DNA of 32,374 nt from Nitrospirae bacterium GWC2_56_14. GTDB lineage: Bacteria; Nitrospirota; UBA9217. Below the pieces are notes generated by a model. The model was not told the origin of the DNA and made no database searches. It was given only the letters and a program-made list of their open reading frames with translations. A program made the translations under genes and the position numbers. Shown here piece after piece: positions 16,047-25,337 of the stretch (position 1 is the stretch's first letter; the number at the start of each line of letters is the position of its first letter). The DNA lies in the NCBI GenBank assembly GCA_001803705.1, contig MHDY01000247.1, positions 1-32,374 on the forward strand. Direction: 5' to 3'.

Positions 16047-16120
16047 TTTGCCACATAATTCACATAAGGCACATAAACAAAGGATTCTTTCTCTGTTTTT
16101 TGTGACTTATGTGGCTAAAA
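16047..16120. repeat. Inverted-arm word repeat (TTTGCCACATAATTCACATAAGGCACATAAAC ... TTTTGTGACTTATGTGGCTAAA)
   Basis: Right arm reverse-complements to TTTAGCCACATAAGTCACAAAA. Confidence 0.75.
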
Positions 16121-16173
16121 AATACTTTTTACGAATCAATGATCGATCATTGGAATGCACCTGCACTGCGATG

Positions 16174-18534
16174 CTACCCGCACTTGGAGAAACCGCAGCC
16201 GCGGCAGAAGGCGCAGCCCTCGCCGAACTCCAGAAGCCCGCCGCAGTCCGGGCACTCCGGGCAGATACCGAGATGGTTCTTGCCGTCCCCTGTTCCTGCG
16301 CCGCAGTCTGTAGACGCATAGCCCACGTTCTGCTGGGACACGGCCTTGGGCTTCGGCATGTGCTTATGGCTTGCGTCCTTGGTGTAGCGCTCCAGGGCCC
16401 GTCCGATGGCATCGGGACAGGACAGGATGGAGCCGCCCTCGACCCAGGCCGGCGACGGGCAGCGAATGCCCTTCACCTGCTTGATGATCGAATCAATGGA
16501 AACGCCGGACCGGAGGGCCAGCGATACCAGACGCGAGACCGCCTCGGACTGGCTGGCGGCGCACCCGCCGGACTTGCCCATGGTCGAGAAGACCTCGCAA
16601 ATGCCCTCGTCGTCCTCGTTGATCGTGATGTAGAGGTTGCCGCAGCCCGTGGGAAGCTTCTGCGTGACGCCCGTGGTAAGGGCCGGCCGATGGCGCGGCT
16701 TCTTTTCCTCGGCCAGTTCGGGAGAGGCGGAAGCGACCGTGACCGGATGGACCGCTGCAGCGGCTGCCGCCTTGCGTGCCTTGTCCGTGGCGCCGGTGGA
16801 GAGCACCTGCTCGTCGCGCGAACCGTCGCGGTAGATGGTCACGCCCTTGCAGCCCAGCTTGTAGGCCATCATGTACACGTTCTTCACATCGTCCTGGGTC
16901 GCGCTGTGCGGGAAGTTCACGGTTTTGGACACAGCATTGTCCGTGTATTTCTGGAACCCGCCCTGCATGCGGATATGCCACTCAGGCGTGATATCGTGGG
17001 ACGTGACGAACACGCGCTGAACGTCCTCGGGCACGGTCTTGATGCCGGTGCAGCCGCCGTGCTCGGCGATCTCCTTCATCAGGGCGTCGGAATGGAAGCC
17101 CCGCGCCTTGGCTACCCGCTCGAAGATGGGGTTCACTTCGATCAGCTCGGCGCCGTCCATGACCCTGCGGATATAGGAAAGCGCGAAGATCGGCTCGATG
17201 CCGCTGGAGCAGCCTGCAATGATGGACAGTGTGCCGGTGGGCGCGATGGTCGTGACCGTGGCGTTCCGTACCGGCGCGAGCCCTGGTTTATCGTAGATGC
17301 TCCCCTTGAAGTTCGGGAAGGGGCCGCGGTCCCGTGCAAGCTCTTCGCTCATTTTCCGGCCTTCGTCGGTAACGAACTGCATGACCTGCTCTCCGAGCTT
17401 CACCGCCTCTTCGGAATTGTAGGGAATACCCATCTCGAGCAGCATATCGGCGAAGCCCATGACGCCCAGGCCGATCTTGCGGTTGGAGCGGGTCATCTTG
17501 TCGATCTTATCGATGGGATAGCGGTTCACGTCGATGACGTTGTCGAGGAAATGGACGCCCTGCTGCACCGTGTGGCGCAGTTTGTCGAAATCCACGGCCT
17601 TGCCGTGGGGCGCCAGCATCTTCGCCAGGTTGACCGAGGCCAGGTTGCAGGACTCGTAGGGAAGCAGCGGCTGCTCGCCGCAGGGGTTGGTGGACTCCAT
17701 CTTGCCGATATGCGGCGTGGGGTTGTACTGGTTGATGCGGTCCATGAAGATGATGCCCGGATCGCCGTTCTTCCAGGCCATGTTCACCACGGTCTCGAAG
17801 ACGCGGCGGGCGCTTAAGGTGCGCACCACGTCGCGGTTCCGGGGAGACACGAGATCGTAGTCCGTGTCCTTCTCCACGGCATCCATGAAGGTGTCGGTCA
17901 TGGCAACGGAGATATTGAAGTTATTGAGCCTGTCGTTCTGCTGCTTGCAGGTCACGAAATCGAGCACGTCCGGGTGGTCCACCGACAGGATGCCCATATT
18001 GGCGCCGCGGCGCGTGCCGCCCTGCTTCACCGTTTCCGTGGCTGCGTCGAACACGGTCATGAACGAGATGGGGCCCGAGGAGACGCCCTTGGTGGACTTG
18101 ACCACGTCGTTCTTGGGGCGGATGCGCGAGAAGGAGAAACCCGTGCCGCCGCCGGACTTGTGGATCAAGGCCGCCTGTTTCACGGAGTCGAAGATCTCCT
18201 CCATGGAGTCGCCCACGGGCAGCACAAAACAGGCAGAGAGCTGGCCCAGTTCGCGGCCCGCGTTCATGAGCGTCGGGCTGTTCGGCAGGAACTCCAGCGA
18301 GGTCATGAGCCGGTAGAACTCGGCTGCGGTCTGCTCGACCTCGGCATCGGACTTGCCGTAAGCCCGGTCGGCATCGGCAATGGTCCTGGCCACGCGCGTG
18401 AACATGTCCACGGCTGTTTCGACCACGGTCCCGTCCTCGTTCCGCTTAAGATACCGTTTTTCAAGAACCTTAAGACAGTTCTCGGACAGATTCAGACCCG
18501 TGCCGGATGCTGAAGCAGATGCAGCGCTTTTCAT
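16174..18534 (-). CDS. nrdJ: Adenosylcobalamin-dependent (class II) ribonucleoside-diphosphate reductase
   Basis: 786 aa; LEFLPNSPTLMNAG, LSACFVLPVGDSMEEIFD, GGTGFSFSRIRP, NPCGEQPLLPYESCNLASVNL; C-terminal CPECPDCGG...CRGCGFSKC. Confidence 0.96.
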   Translation of the reverse strand: MKSAASASASGTGLNLSENCLKVLEKRYLKRNEDGTVVETAVDMFTRVARTIADADRAYGKSDAEVEQTAAEFYRLMTSLEFLPNSPTLMNAGRELGQLSACFVLPVGDSMEEIFDSVKQAALIHKSGGGTGFSFSRIRPKNDVVKSTKGVSSGPISFMTVFDAATETVKQGGTRRGANMGILSVDHPDVLDFVTCKQQNDRLNNFNISVAMTDTFMDAVEKDTDYDLVSPRNRDVVRTLSARRVFETVVNMAWKNGDPGIIFMDRINQYNPTPHIGKMESTNPCGEQPLLPYESCNLASVNLAKMLAPHGKAVDFDKLRHTVQQGVHFLDNVIDVNRYPIDKIDKMTRSNRKIGLGVMGFADMLLEMGIPYNSEEAVKLGEQVMQFVTDEGRKMSEELARDRGPFPNFKGSIYDKPGLAPVRNATVTTIAPTGTLSIIAGCSSGIEPIFALSYIRRVMDGAELIEVNPIFERVAKARGFHSDALMKEIAEHGGCTGIKTVPEDVQRVFVTSHDITPEWHIRMQGGFQKYTDNAVSKTVNFPHSATQDDVKNVYMMAYKLGCKGVTIYRDGSRDEQVLSTGATDKARKAAAAAAVHPVTVASASPELAEEKKPRHRPALTTGVTQKLPTGCGNLYITINEDDEGICEVFSTMGKSGGCAASQSEAVSRLVSLALRSGVSIDSIIKQVKGIRCPSPAWVEGGSILSCPDAIGRALERYTKDASHKHMPKPKAVSQQNVGYASTDCGAGTGDGKNHLGICPECPDCGGLLEFGEGCAFCRGCGFSKCG

Positions 18535-18577
18535 AAATTTTCCTCCCTGGAATAAAAATTATAAATACAAATCAATG

Positions 18578-18601
18578 CGGGGCGATCGTATGATCGCCCC
18601 G
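18578..18601 (-). other. Perfect 10-bp hairpin in the nrdJ 5' leader
   Basis: CGGGGCGATC-GTAT-GATCGCCCCG (plus strand), about 40 nt upstream of the nrdJ start. Confidence 0.7.
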
Positions 18602-18788
18602 GCATTATGCATTATATTGCAACTTACCCGACTGACCTGCCAAAGTAAAACAGTTTTTTAGCGAGATGTTCATATGGCCCTGCCCTGATGTGTTTTCCTA
18701 GGGTGCTGCCTATTACGATATTTGATTTTAAGCTGGAAGAAGAAAAATCAATAGAAATTACTCTACTAGCTTACGCGAACTCTTAAGG

Positions 18789-18817
18789 AGTATAACTACA
18801 ACATATTGTATTGTCAA
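18789..18817 (-). promoter_or_regulatory. sigma70-type promoter for nrdJ
   Basis: Minus strand TTGACA-N17-TATACT. Confidence 0.75.
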
Positions 18818-18843
18818 GGCGATTTTTATACCATATATAGTTG
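18796..18843. promoter_or_regulatory. Tandem NrdR-box-like sites overlapping and flanking the nrdJ promoter
   Basis: Box A 18796..18811 ctaCAACATATTGtat and box B 18828..18843 ataCCATATATAGttg; equivalent positions are 32 bp apart (about three helical turns). Confidence 0.65.
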
Positions 18844-19044
18844 AATTTTACCAATTGATATTCGCTAAAGGGGCATAAAATCAGGACAAAAAGCACATAC
18901 AAAAAAATCACATTTTAAAACACCGCTTTAAATGCGGATATTATGAACTATAAGGAGTGAATAGGTCCGGATATTCGTGTTCAAGCTGGACGAGGCGACG
19001 GTCATTGTCGTTCGGGAGTGAAAATCTCAGGTACTAAAAACTTT

Positions 19045-19105
19045 GGCCGCAGATACCAAAAGTAGGCGCTTCTAAGCGACGCAGATCATCGCAGATAAAA
19101 CAAGG
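19045..19105. repeat. Degenerate CGCAGAT word cluster
   Basis: gccgcagatacc...gcgacgcagatcatcgcagataaaac. Confidence 0.45.
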
Positions 19106-19167
19106 CATAAAAACTTTTGACACTGATCAGGACTGATTTTTTATGATCAAGCGGGAACAACTAAAAA

Positions 19168-19218
19168 CCCCCTCACCTTTACCCTCTCCCCCGGGGGAGA
19201 GGGTAGGGTGAGGGGGGC
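19168..19218. repeat. Long G/C hairpin repeat (CCCCCTCACCTTTACCCTCTCCCCC/GGGGGAGAGGGTAGGGTGAGGGGG)
   Basis: Near-perfect inverted repeat; same vocabulary at 22139..22178 and 23308..23399. Confidence 0.8.
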
Positions 19219-19272
19219 ATCTGTGTGCATCAGATTTCATCTGCGGCCATCTGCGAAATCTGCGGACAATCG
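19217..19272. repeat. Degenerate ATCTGCG word array
   Basis: catctgtgtgcatcagatttcatctgcggccatctgcgaaatctgcgg; complementary words to 19045..19105. Confidence 0.55.
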
Positions 19273-19285
19273 CTTTTCCGGTTTA

Positions 19286-21982
19286 TCACTTCGCCATTCC
19301 CCGAAGCGTCTCTTCCAGCTCTTTCAGATATTTTCCGTACGCGGCAAAGTCTTCCTTCCGGAGCGCTTCGCGCGCCTTGCGCAGCTGCTCCAGCGCCCGG
19401 GAGCCCAGCTCCTTGGGAGTGATAATGACCGTCTTTGAGCCGTCCTCCGTCATCCGCATGCTCGGCAGCGTGCCGCTGAACAGGCGCTGGATCGAGGCAT
19501 CCAGCGTTTCCTCCATGACCACATCGTTCCCGTAGGCGACAATGACCCTGCGGAGCTCCGGCAGGCCCCCTTTGTCCGTGGCCACCAGGTAGAGCGGCTG
19601 CACATAGATGAGCGAGTCCTCCATCGGGATGATCAGAAGGCTGCCGCGGATCACATCGGAACCGCTCTGTCCCCAGAGCGTGAGCTGCTGCGAGATGTAG
19701 GAGTCCTGGTCGATGCGCGCGTCGATCTGGCGCGGCCCGAAGACCAGCCGGTCCCTGGGGAAGGTAAAGACCGTGACCTTGCCGTAGTTCTCGCCGTCGC
19801 ACCGCGCAGCCATCCAGGCAGCCAGGTTGTCCCGCTTTGACGGCGTAAAGGGCAGAAGCAGGATGAACTCCTCCGCCTTGTCGCCCGGAAGTTTGGTGAT
19901 GAGGTAATAGGGCTCCATGGTCTTTTCGCGGTACGACGGGATCTCCCAGAGGTCTTCTTTATTGTAGAACACCGCCGGGTCGGTCATGTGGAAGGTCGTG
20001 AACATCCTCGCCTGGATCTGGAGCAGGCCCCGCGGATAGCGGATGTGCTTCCGGAGGTCGGCGGACATTTCCGTCAGCGGCTTGAAGACGTTGGGAAAGA
20101 CCGCTGCATAGGCCCGGGCCAGCACGTCCTTTTGATCGACCACATAGAACATGACGCTGCCGTCATAGGCATCGACGACCACCTTGATCGAATTGCGTAC
20201 ATAATTGGCGCCGCCGGCAAGCGGTTTTGAATAGGGAAGGCTGCTGCTCTGCGTATAGGCGTCGATCATCCAGGACAGTCTGCCGTCGTCGCCCACGACC
20301 ATATAGGGATCGGGATCGTAGGACAGGAACGGCGCGATCCTGGCCACGCGGTCCAGGATGGTGCGGTTATAGATGATGCGGCTGTCGTCGGTCACATCGC
20401 TGGACAGGAAGATCTTGAGGTTCCCGAAGTAGGAAGCATAGAGAAGCCGTTTCAGGAACGACGAGAGCCGCACTCCCCCGCTTCCCGAGTATACGGTATA
20501 GACATTCTCCTTGGTGGTGGGATAGCTGAACTCCCTGGTCTTGGTGTTCACGATCACGTAGTCATTGGGGCTTTCGCCGTAGTAGATCTCGGGACGGGTG
20601 ACCTTCGGCCCTGCGCTCGAAACCGGCGGGATGTCCTTGATATAGAACTCCGGCAACCCTTCCTTGGTAATGCCGGAGACCGGCCCCATGGCAAGGCCGA
20701 AACCGTGGGTGAACACGAGCCGTTCGTTGATCCACGATTTGTTCGGCAGGTCCGCGTAGGACAGCTCCCGCGGGGACAGCATTGTCTGCAGATATTTGCC
20801 GTTCACGGTATAGCGGTCGTTGTCCACGTCGCTGAAGTGATAGTAGGTCCTGATCTGCTGCAGCTGACTGTAGGTCTTGAGCAGCGGGTCCTCGTCCCAG
20901 AGCCTGATGTTCTGGATCGTGGAGAGGTTCTTCCTGATGTCCGTGAAGGTCAGCTGCTTGTTCGCGGCAAAGGGCTGCAGTTCCATATGCTCCAGGCCAT
21001 AGCCGTACCGCGTGAATTTGATGTGGTCCGCGATGTAGGGCTGCTCCAGCACGCTCTCGTTCGGCGAGACCTGGAAGCTCTGGACCGTCTGGGGATAGAC
21101 CTTGAGCCCCAGAAAATAAACGGCGGCGAGCACGGCCAGGGCAATGAGCGGCACCACAAAGGACCGTCGCGGTGCAACGAACGGCAGTACGATCGCAATG
21201 GCAAGAGAAAGCACGGCCATGACGGACAGCATCATGAGCCGGACGTGCACATCGGTATAAGACGCGCCGTAAAGCACGCCGTGTTCCGTGGTCAAGAGGC
21301 CAAAGCGGTCGAGCGCGAAGCTGAACGACAGGCTGAGCAGGAACAGCGACACCAGTATGCCCAGGTGGAGTTTCACTGCCGGGTCCACGGAAAGGAATTT
21401 GCCGAGCCACACGATGCCGCCCCGGGAAAGATAGAGGACAGCGGTCAGCAGGGCGGAAAGCACGAGCATGCTGCGCACCATGGTGTTCAGCATGTCCACA
21501 AAGGGATAGGTGAAGAGATAGAATGAAATGTCCTTATTGAAGATCGGGTCCATAAGACCGGCCGGCACGCTGTTCAGAAAAAGCAGCGCCTGCTCCCAGT
21601 ACTGCGTACCCACGGTGAACGAGAGCAGGAAGATAACGCCGGACACGCCAAAAACGAGCCACCCCATGATCCGGTCCAGGTCGAGGTGCTGCAACTGCGG
21701 CGCACTCTGCCAGAGCGGGTTCACGCCGCGGAGCGGAAAGGAGCGTCGCCGGGCCATGGTCAAGTTGATGAGGAAAACAAGGAACGCTACCCCGCCGAAC
21801 AGAAACCCGGTCAGCATCTTCGCCTGAAAGGTCCTGCTGAAGACCGCGCCATAGCCGACCTCGTGGAAGAACAGCCAATCAGCCATAAAAGCGATGATCT
21901 GGCGCGAGCCGGTCAGGAGAATGAATCCCACAATAGCGGCAATGATAAGCCCCCGGTTCCCCCGTGTTTTCTTGCTTTGCAT
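19286..21982 (-). CDS. UPF0182 family large membrane protein
   Basis: 898 aa; N-terminal TM region then soluble domain with PRFT-type motifs (RLVFTHGFGLAMGPVS, PEFYIKDIPP, RPEIYYGESPNDYVIVNTKTREFSYP). Confidence 0.93.
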   Translation of the reverse strand: MQSKKTRGNRGLIIAAIVGFILLTGSRQIIAFMADWLFFHEVGYGAVFSRTFQAKMLTGFLFGGVAFLVFLINLTMARRRSFPLRGVNPLWQSAPQLQHLDLDRIMGWLVFGVSGVIFLLSFTVGTQYWEQALLFLNSVPAGLMDPIFNKDISFYLFTYPFVDMLNTMVRSMLVLSALLTAVLYLSRGGIVWLGKFLSVDPAVKLHLGILVSLFLLSLSFSFALDRFGLLTTEHGVLYGASYTDVHVRLMMLSVMAVLSLAIAIVLPFVAPRRSFVVPLIALAVLAAVYFLGLKVYPQTVQSFQVSPNESVLEQPYIADHIKFTRYGYGLEHMELQPFAANKQLTFTDIRKNLSTIQNIRLWDEDPLLKTYSQLQQIRTYYHFSDVDNDRYTVNGKYLQTMLSPRELSYADLPNKSWINERLVFTHGFGLAMGPVSGITKEGLPEFYIKDIPPVSSAGPKVTRPEIYYGESPNDYVIVNTKTREFSYPTTKENVYTVYSGSGGVRLSSFLKRLLYASYFGNLKIFLSSDVTDDSRIIYNRTILDRVARIAPFLSYDPDPYMVVGDDGRLSWMIDAYTQSSSLPYSKPLAGGANYVRNSIKVVVDAYDGSVMFYVVDQKDVLARAYAAVFPNVFKPLTEMSADLRKHIRYPRGLLQIQARMFTTFHMTDPAVFYNKEDLWEIPSYREKTMEPYYLITKLPGDKAEEFILLLPFTPSKRDNLAAWMAARCDGENYGKVTVFTFPRDRLVFGPRQIDARIDQDSYISQQLTLWGQSGSDVIRGSLLIIPMEDSLIYVQPLYLVATDKGGLPELRRVIVAYGNDVVMEETLDASIQRLFSGTLPSMRMTEDGSKTVIITPKELGSRALEQLRKAREALRKEDFAAYGKYLKELEETLRGMAK

Positions 21983-22138
21983 AGTCTCTCCTTCATGAGA
22001 TAGTTAAGATATATAAGGTTACTGTAGCGGAATTTCACGCAGGTGGCAAGGAAAAGCAGGAGAGATAAGCATAAAAGAATCTTTGACACGGAAAAGTCGG
22101 ATGAACTGCGGATAAGGGCGGATAAAGCACCATTTACA

Positions 22139-22178
22139 TCCTCTCCCCTTGAGGGAGAGGACTGAGGTGAGGGGGGCA
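22139..22178. repeat. CCTCTCCCCTTGAGGGAGAGGACTGAGGTGAGGGGGG hairpin repeat
   Basis: Same family as 19168..19218 and 23308..23399. Confidence 0.7.
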
Positions 22179-22179
22179 T

Positions 22180-22226
22180 TCACCGCCCTCCCGCATCTCC
22201 GCGTCTCAGCGTCTCCGCGGTAGAAC
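22180..22226. repeat. Degenerate CTCCGCGTCTC word array
   Basis: ccgccctcccgcatctccgcgtctcagcgtctccgcggtag. Confidence 0.55.
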
Positions 22227-22262
22227 AGGATTTTTTAAGATCACAAGAATAGCGATGAAACC

Positions 22263-23270
22263 TTATTCAAATCCAGGCAGTCCCTGCCGGATGATCCGGG
22301 AATATGCCAGGTCCCCGTCAACAACCTTGCTGCGCTCGTTGATGAGGCTGCGTTGTTTGAGCTCCGGGAAAGGGAAGGTTTGATCCATCGTTCCCAGCTC
22401 GTACGCCTTTTCTGCGACGTGGCCGCTGGCAAGAATGCGCCAGTCGAATGTTGCTTTTGGATAGTAGGGCACAATATGCTTCCAGATATCGGTGGTACAG
22501 TTCCCGGTCAGGGCGTTATACCACTCCGGCTTCTCCCTCAGCTTGTTGACGCTCCGCAGATAGTCCAGAAAGACCAGCCGGATCAGCTCAGGCGTAGCTT
22601 TCAGGCGATAGAGATAAACGTCCTCTCCTTTGCGGTAATTAGCGCGAAGCCGCACCACATCGCGCTCGTCGGCAACAACATAGGTCAGCTCGTACTGCTT
22701 GAAAAAACCCCTAGCCGATGAGTACTCCTCGCCTTTTTTCTTCCTGGTCTCGATGGAGAAACAGACGTACTCGTTCTTGCCGAACCCGAAGCTGAGCATG
22801 GTATGCGCCATATGTGGCAGACCCCAGTCAACCAGAAAAAGGTCCATACTGCGCAGGGTCCCAAGGTCGAAGGTCCGGTCATAGTGCCGCACCACATAAT
22901 CGGTCTCGGTCCGGTAATTGCAGTTCCGAATATTGTGAAGGGTAACGGTACTGCCCGATATGGCTGCAAAGGGAAGCGTTGCCACATCAGGCTGCCAGTC
23001 CCGATCGTTGCTCGGGGGCAGCCACAGCCACCATGCCAGCACCAGTGCGAATAAGGATGAAAAACAGATCGCTTTCCAGTTGTTCCGCCGGGGGAGCATG
23101 ACACTGACCAGCGCCGCTATTCCAAAAGCCGCTGCTGAAAAAAAACGCAGAGTGTCCGGGAGATTGGAGAAAACGATCGCCATGGTTCCCCAGCAGGTCA
23201 TGGCCAGGAACAGGAGCCAGGCAAGGAGCTGTTTGATCCTTACGCTAATTGTTGAAGCCACGCTGCCCAT
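22263..23270 (-). CDS. DUF4105 (Lnb N-terminal-like) membrane protein
   Basis: 335 aa, N-terminal TM helices then IRNCNYRTETDYVVRHYDRTFDLGTLRSMDLFLVDWG...HTMLSFGFGKNEYVCFSIETRKKKGEEYS...YNALTGNCTTDIWKH. Confidence 0.88.
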   Translation of the reverse strand: MGSVASTISVRIKQLLAWLLFLAMTCWGTMAIVFSNLPDTLRFFSAAAFGIAALVSVMLPRRNNWKAICFSSLFALVLAWWLWLPPSNDRDWQPDVATLPFAAISGSTVTLHNIRNCNYRTETDYVVRHYDRTFDLGTLRSMDLFLVDWGLPHMAHTMLSFGFGKNEYVCFSIETRKKKGEEYSSARGFFKQYELTYVVADERDVVRLRANYRKGEDVYLYRLKATPELIRLVFLDYLRSVNKLREKPEWYNALTGNCTTDIWKHIVPYYPKATFDWRILASGHVAEKAYELGTMDQTFPFPELKQRSLINERSKVVDGDLAYSRIIRQGLPGFE

Positions 23271-23307
23271 CTATTTTTCTCCGATTTCCGAAAATTGCTT
23301 CTTAAAA

Positions 23308-23399
23308 TCCCCTCCCTTCGATGGGAGGGGACTGAGGGGAGGGTGAAGTACCGCGTGATCGTCACCCTCTCCTAACCTCCCCCATCAAGGGGGAGGGAT
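23308..23399. repeat. Paired CCCTCCC/GGGAGGG hairpin repeat with inverted halves
   Basis: cccctcccttcgatgggaggggactgaggggagggtga ... tcaccctctcctaacctcccccatcaagggggaggg. Confidence 0.75.
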
Positions 23400-23400
23400 A

Positions 23401-24297
23401 TTACCTCAACTTCATCCGAATAAACTGCCCGATCTTTTCAATCGCCTGCTTCCCCTCCGCCAGCCGATAAGCAAAAGCGTGGAACACATGCCACAAACCC
23501 TCCCAGACCTCCAGCGTCACCTCGACGCCGGCGGCCTTCGCCCGCTCTGCCACGCGCCTCGAATCGTCCAGCATGATCTCGTCGCTGCCCACGTGGATTA
23601 GGAGCGGCGGTAGTCCCTGCATATCGGCATAAAGCGGCGAGATGAGCGGATGGCGCAGGTCTTTTCCGCCTGCATAGAGCGCGGCGTGATACCGGTTCAT
23701 CTCATCGGTGAGCCAGGGATCAGCCTCGGCGCGGGTCACAACCGACTCCCCGGTGCCTGCAAGGTCGGTCCAAGGCGAGATCAGCACGGCTCCTGCCGGG
23801 AGCGCAACATGAGCATCGCGCAAAGAGACCAGCGTGGACAAGGCAAGGCCGCCGCCAGCGGAAAACCCGACGAGTATGATGCGGCTGTGCGGAATGCCCT
23901 GCTCAAGCAGCCAGCGGTAAGCAACGATCGTGTCCTCAAGCGCGGCAGGAAAAGGATGTTCCGGCGCCAGGCGGTAGTCGATGACCAGCGCACGGCAACC
24001 CGAGGCAGCCGAGAGAAATGATGCGTTCACCTGGGTCGCCTTGCTCGATCCCATGGTATAGCCGCCGCCATGGAAACAGAGAATGACAGCATCCGCAGCC
24101 GCACCAGGAGCGCTGACCCATTCGCCCGGCACCCCGCCTGCCATGACCGGCTCGACCTTGGTATCAGGCTGCAGCGGCACCCAGCTCGAAAGCCCTTCGA
24201 GATTGGTTCGTGCTTCCTTGATGGAAGTCGGCAAGGGGGCGCTTTTTAAGTTCTGTTTCAACCAGCGCCGAATGCGATCCTTTTCCCGATTTATCAC
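23401..24297 (-). CDS. Alpha/beta hydrolase, HSL-like esterase/lipase
   Basis: 298 aa; oxyanion motif CFHGGGYTMGS; nucleophile elbow VGFSAGGGLAL; DEIMLDDS and HVFHAFAY C-terminal motifs. Confidence 0.93.
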   Translation of the reverse strand: MINREKDRIRRWLKQNLKSAPLPTSIKEARTNLEGLSSWVPLQPDTKVEPVMAGGVPGEWVSAPGAAADAVILCFHGGGYTMGSSKATQVNASFLSAASGCRALVIDYRLAPEHPFPAALEDTIVAYRWLLEQGIPHSRIILVGFSAGGGLALSTLVSLRDAHVALPAGAVLISPWTDLAGTGESVVTRAEADPWLTDEMNRYHAALYAGGKDLRHPLISPLYADMQGLPPLLIHVGSDEIMLDDSRRVAERAKAAGVEVTLEVWEGLWHVFHAFAYRLAEGKQAIEKIGQFIRMKLR

Positions 24298-24365
24298 TGT
24301 TTAGAGAATCTCCCTTGATGCGCCGCTATCTGCGACCTGCTTTGAGACCACTAATTGAGCTTGAG

Positions 24366-25160
24366 TTATTTTCCCATCACCGCCGCAACAAACTCCTCCG
24401 GCTTTTCCACCTGCGGCATGTGGCCTGCACCATCGATCGTGATAAGCCTGGCTTCGGGTATCCACTTCTGGATCGCATCAGCCTGTTTCAAGGTCGAAAG
24501 ACCATCCTCTGCGCCCCAGATGAGCAGCGTCGGAGCCGTCGGCTTCGTGAGCAATGAACTATGGTTCATGATCGTGTCAAAGGAAATCCTGGAATAAGCC
24601 ATGGTGTTCTGCTCGATCTTTTCGAGGAAACCGGCAGGCAGTTTGGGAGGGTTTGCAAAGGACCGGTTCAGGGTCTTTCTGGAAAAAGTAGCGTTGCGGA
24701 TAAGCGCGCGAAATCCCTGGTTCACACCGGGCAGCGAAATAAGTTTTCTCATGAAACCGGGAATGATCGGCATATATCCACCGTCCACAAGCACAAGGTG
24801 GGAGACCATCTGAGGATGATCGTTCTCGAACTTGATTGCCGCTCCCGCGCCAAAAGAGTTTCCAACGACCGTAACACGGTCCAGATGCAGAGCACCAAGA
24901 AGTTCCTTGAGCATCGTTGCCATGCCTGACAACGTGGGCGTGGATAGTTTTTCCGACTGGCCGAACCCCGGGAGGTCGGGCGCAATGACGGTGTAGGATC
25001 GCGAAAGCCGGTCCCATACCCCGCTCCAGGACATTTCAGCGTCTCCCCATGCTGCATGGAGCAAGAGCAGAGCCGGGCCTGAGCCGCCTTTCCAGAAGTG
25101 AACCTTTTGTCCCAAAAGCGTGAGAGACTGCTCTTGTACGATTGATGATCGCTCGCTCAT
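24366..25160 (-). CDS. Alpha/beta hydrolase (alpha/beta fold-1)
   Basis: Internal start MSERSSIVQEQ with SD GGAGG; LLLLHAAWGDAEMSWSGVWDRLSRSYTVIAPDLPGFGQSEK, VVGNSFGAGAAIKF, IDGAGHMPQVEKPEEF. The longer ORF N-terminus is repeat-derived. Confidence 0.92.
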   Translation of the reverse strand: MSERSSIVQEQSLTLLGQKVHFWKGGSGPALLLLHAAWGDAEMSWSGVWDRLSRSYTVIAPDLPGFGQSEKLSTPTLSGMATMLKELLGALHLDRVTVVGNSFGAGAAIKFENDHPQMVSHLVLVDGGYMPIIPGFMRKLISLPGVNQGFRALIRNATFSRKTLNRSFANPPKLPAGFLEKIEQNTMAYSRISFDTIMNHSSLLTKPTAPTLLIWGAEDGLSTLKQADAIQKWIPEARLITIDGAGHMPQVEKPEEFVAAVMGK

Positions 25161-25191
25161 AAGGGCCTCCTGACCAGGATCAACAGCAAGA

Positions 25192-25326
25192 ATTTTTCTC
25201 GCAAAGTACGCAAAGAACGCAAAGGAAACCATGAAGTAAAGTCTTATTGTGGTTTAAAACCTAAAGCAAGCCGTGGTTTACGCTTTTCTTGGCGACCTTT
25301 GCGAGCTTTGCGAGAGACGCCCTTTG
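25192..25326 (-). repeat. MITE-like dispersed repeat, copy B (inverted relative to copy A)
   Basis: Reverse complement GGCGTCTCTCGCAAAGCTCGCAAAGGTCGCCAAGAAAAGCGTAAACCACGGCTTGCTTTAGGTTTTAAACC...CCTTTGCGTTCTTTGCGTACTTTGCGAGA aligns with 2639..2771. Confidence 0.85.
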
Positions 25327-25337
25327 CCTTGACCTTT

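Noticed and set aside
15919-17817. 632-aa plus-strand ORF
   Set aside because: Antisense shadow of nrdJ produced by high third-position GC; composition (His/Asp/Gly/Leu-rich) is not protein-like.
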